DNA of 64,000 nucleotides. Source: Takakia lepidozioides. Its lineage: Eukaryota; Streptophyta; Takakiopsida; Takakiales; Takakiaceae. The notes under the pieces are model-generated. The model did not search any database and was not told where the DNA came from. It worked only from the letters and a program-made list of their open reading frames with translations. Made by a program: the position numbers and the translations under genes. How positions within the stretch are numbered: position 1 is the stretch's first letter; the number at the start of each line of letters is the position of its first letter. Below are positions 62,193 to 64,000 of this stretch, piece after piece. The stretch lies in the NCBI GenBank assembly GCA_030704615.1, contig CM060734.1, forward strand, positions 1,736,001 through 1,800,000. The letters are read 5' to 3'.

Positions 62193-64000
62193 CTGAACAG
62201 GGGACAGAGGCCCTGGCCAAGTTTATTAAAAAGAGGGGAAAACAAGAGAGCGGAGGAAAAAATAATCTCCAGGGAGGCCATAAAGGCGTATCACATGGGG
62301 AACACCCAGCACTAATAGGTAGGGGGGGGGACAGCAGGAGCAAGCCAGATCGTGGCTAAACTATGGTGCCTGAGTGATGATGATGAAAGAGCCCAAAGTC
62401 TTGAAATGAGCCAAAAGAAGGAGCCCCAAGTCTTAATTGGAACCAAAAGAAGGGGCAGAGGGCTGTAGTATGCTACCAATCCTAGGGGAAGGGTAACAGT
62501 ATAACTTGTCCAGAAAACAAAGAGACTATCAACGACCGAAATCTAGATGCACTTTGGATTTAGAACTGTGGGTCTTGTTGTGCTTCCAATTGATGTCTGG
62601 TGCGTCCGATTCAGCCGGTGACTTGCCAAGAGATGGGGAGGAGGTCGTGCCATGTAATTCAAGAGTCATCGACTCTGGAGCAGAGGATGTCGTCTTTGGC
62701 CCAGGTGGTGTCGAAATCCGCAAGCAGCTGCCGGCTCCTGCCTTCACTGCACCTGCTGATGGCTATTTGCAAGGACACCCAAACCTTACGCTCCTCAGTC
62801 ATTAGATCTGAATACAATTTGCAGAGGATCCGTCTGATGCTGGGTCGTTTTCCCTCAAAGATCAAAACACATATGGCCGTCCATATTGCCCATAGCGTGT
62901 GTGCTCTAAGACAGGCCCAGATCAGGCATTCGTTCCAAGCAGCGCTTCTATGTAAATTAAGCAACAGGAGAGAAGCTGATAGGGGTGGGACGGCCTGCCA
63001 GTGGGAATAGAAGCCTACCACTATAGTCCAAATCCTAGCAGGAAGGTGGTAGGTGAACAAAACATGCTCCATAGTTTCATTGTAACCACAGTTGCACACC
63101 AAGCAGGCAGGGTTCTGACCCTGAAGGTTGGCTGCCATAGGGAGGATTTTATTGGCTATCTTCCATAAGAAAGCGCTGATTTTGGTAGAACGGTGCCCAA
63201 ATATCTTTCCGAATTTGCTTCCATCCCTTTTCCGGCAAGCTGAGGTTCCATTTTCCATTCCACTTAGCCGTGAAATTAGCGTTGCCCAGCAACAGCTTAT
63301 AGCCAGTCTTGACTTTGTACTCGAGGAGAGGTGTTTTCTTGACGTCCATCCAGGTCCATTCTCCCGGGTCAAGTTGAAGTCTGCTAAGGGGGTAACGCAA
63401 GAACCACGTCAAGGGTGTCCTTTCGGCCCAGCGGAACTCTCCTCCAGGGGGCGGCTTGGGATCTGGTATCCCAGTCAGAGTTTCTAAAACTCTAATTCTA
63501 AAGGCGGAGTCCCGGCACATGTGCCCTTGCCCGATATGCAGTAGGGTCCCTTCAGAGTCGGCAATAAATCTTAGGCCTTCCCAGTGCAATGCAGAGCTGG
63601 AGATAGCTAGTAAGGCAAAGAATCTGCCACCTTCATAGTTGCCGAACCAGCAGGGGAGACTGCTCTGTGAGTTGTCTCCCCTAGTCAGTAAAGGCAGAAC
63701 ATATGACACTCCTTGCTTAATGTGCTCCCATCCGTGTTTGATAGAACTCGCGGAAATGAGCGTGGACAGGATATCGGGCTGCAGAAAGTTTCCATTTTCC
63801 CAGATATCGGCTATGTGTGAGAGTCCTTTGGATTCCCAAGTAGCCCATTTTTTGTGAGGGGGGCATAGTCCAGATTGTTGTTTCCGAACAACGGCTGGCG
63901 AATTGCCTCCTCAAAGCAAAGTGCCCTTCTTTGAAACAGGTGAGGTCTGATCGACAGCCAGGCAGCCCAGATAGACCTCCATGCGGCACTCCCCGTGCAT
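62164..64000 (-). mobile_element. L1-type LINE, 3' part, running off the right edge
   Basis: A 29-nt T run at 62,164-62,192 is the poly(A) tail of a minus-strand element. Upstream of it (higher coordinates) are a 3' untranslated region and the C-terminal part of ORF2. The 5' end lies outside the window. It is better preserved than the LINE at 54-56 kb. Confidence 0.8.
62659..63989 (-). pseudogene. LINE ORF2 C-terminus with RVT zinc-binding domain
   Basis: Three overlapping frames: 63,717-63,989, then 63,149-63,709 with LTRGDNSQSSLPCWFGNYEG and DPGEWTWMDVKKTPLLEYKV, then 62,659-63,372 with STKISAFLWKIANKILPMAA, the zinc cluster CLVCNCGYNETMEHVLF, and AHTLWAIWTAICVLIFEGKR. The order matches the end of plant L1 ORF2. 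Two frameshifts separate the pieces. Confidence 0.8.

Overview
The window looks like transposon-dense nuclear DNA of a land plant, most likely a fern. The signs are chromovirus and other Ty3/gypsy pol genes, plant-type L1 LINEs with an RVT zinc-binding domain, an initiator-Met-tRNA primer site, a PLS-style pentatricopeptide (PPR) fragment and an ATL-type RING-H2 gene. There is no bacterial or organellar signature. 'Fern' is inferred from the style of the PPR and transposase proteins and was not checked against any database.

Layout. Positions 1-4,590 hold two opposed copies of a MULE-like transposase gene and two copies of a 0.55-0.67 kb non-coding repeat. Positions 4,590-15,119 hold debris: a decayed gypsy pol on the minus strand, a hAT fragment, an integrase tail and a probable tRNA-derived SINE. 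From 15,120 to 49,695 there is a four-storey nest of mobile elements whose borders can be read exactly from target-site duplications (TSDs). E1 (15,120-49,695, plus strand, TSD CGTT) sits in a minus-strand ORF, near its 3' end. Into the gag region of E1 went a second element of the same family, E2 (19,525-36,143, minus strand, TSD GAGG). Into the methyltransferase gene of E1 went a young chromovirus, E3 (37,967-44,914, TSD AAGTC). Into the terminal repeat of E2 went a TIR DNA transposon, E4 (19,545-25,007, 16-bp TIRs, 8-bp TSD with one mismatch), which carries a PPR gene fragment. Right of the nest are the rest of the interrupted ORF, unremarkable sequence, an internally inverted LINE (54.05-56.65 kb), an ATL RING-H2 E3 ligase gene (59.86-60.41 kb, minus) and a second LINE running off the right edge.

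The noteworthy system is the E1/E2 family. Both copies encode gag with two zinc knuckles, an aspartic protease with a DSG site, a complete-looking C5 cytosine DNA methyltransferase (motifs I, IV, VI, VIII and X), reverse transcriptase, RNase H, a DD35E integrase and a C-terminal PHD finger. So one retroelement encodes a DNA-methylation writer and a histone-tail-reader-type module. Its terminal repeats are not ordinary LTRs. Both copies have the order B1 - coding region - A1 - GC - B2 - A2, with TSDs exactly outside B1 and A2. This is a split-direct-repeat layout, known from tyrosine-recombinase retroelements but here attached to a DDE integrase. The A1|GC|B2 junction contains the palindrome GACAGCTGTC and looks like an end-to-end junction kept inside the element.

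Caution: almost every long ORF is broken by 1-nt indels, many in homopolymers, even in elements with nearly identical terminal repeats and in the otherwise intact ATL gene. Some of these breaks may be assembly errors rather than decay.
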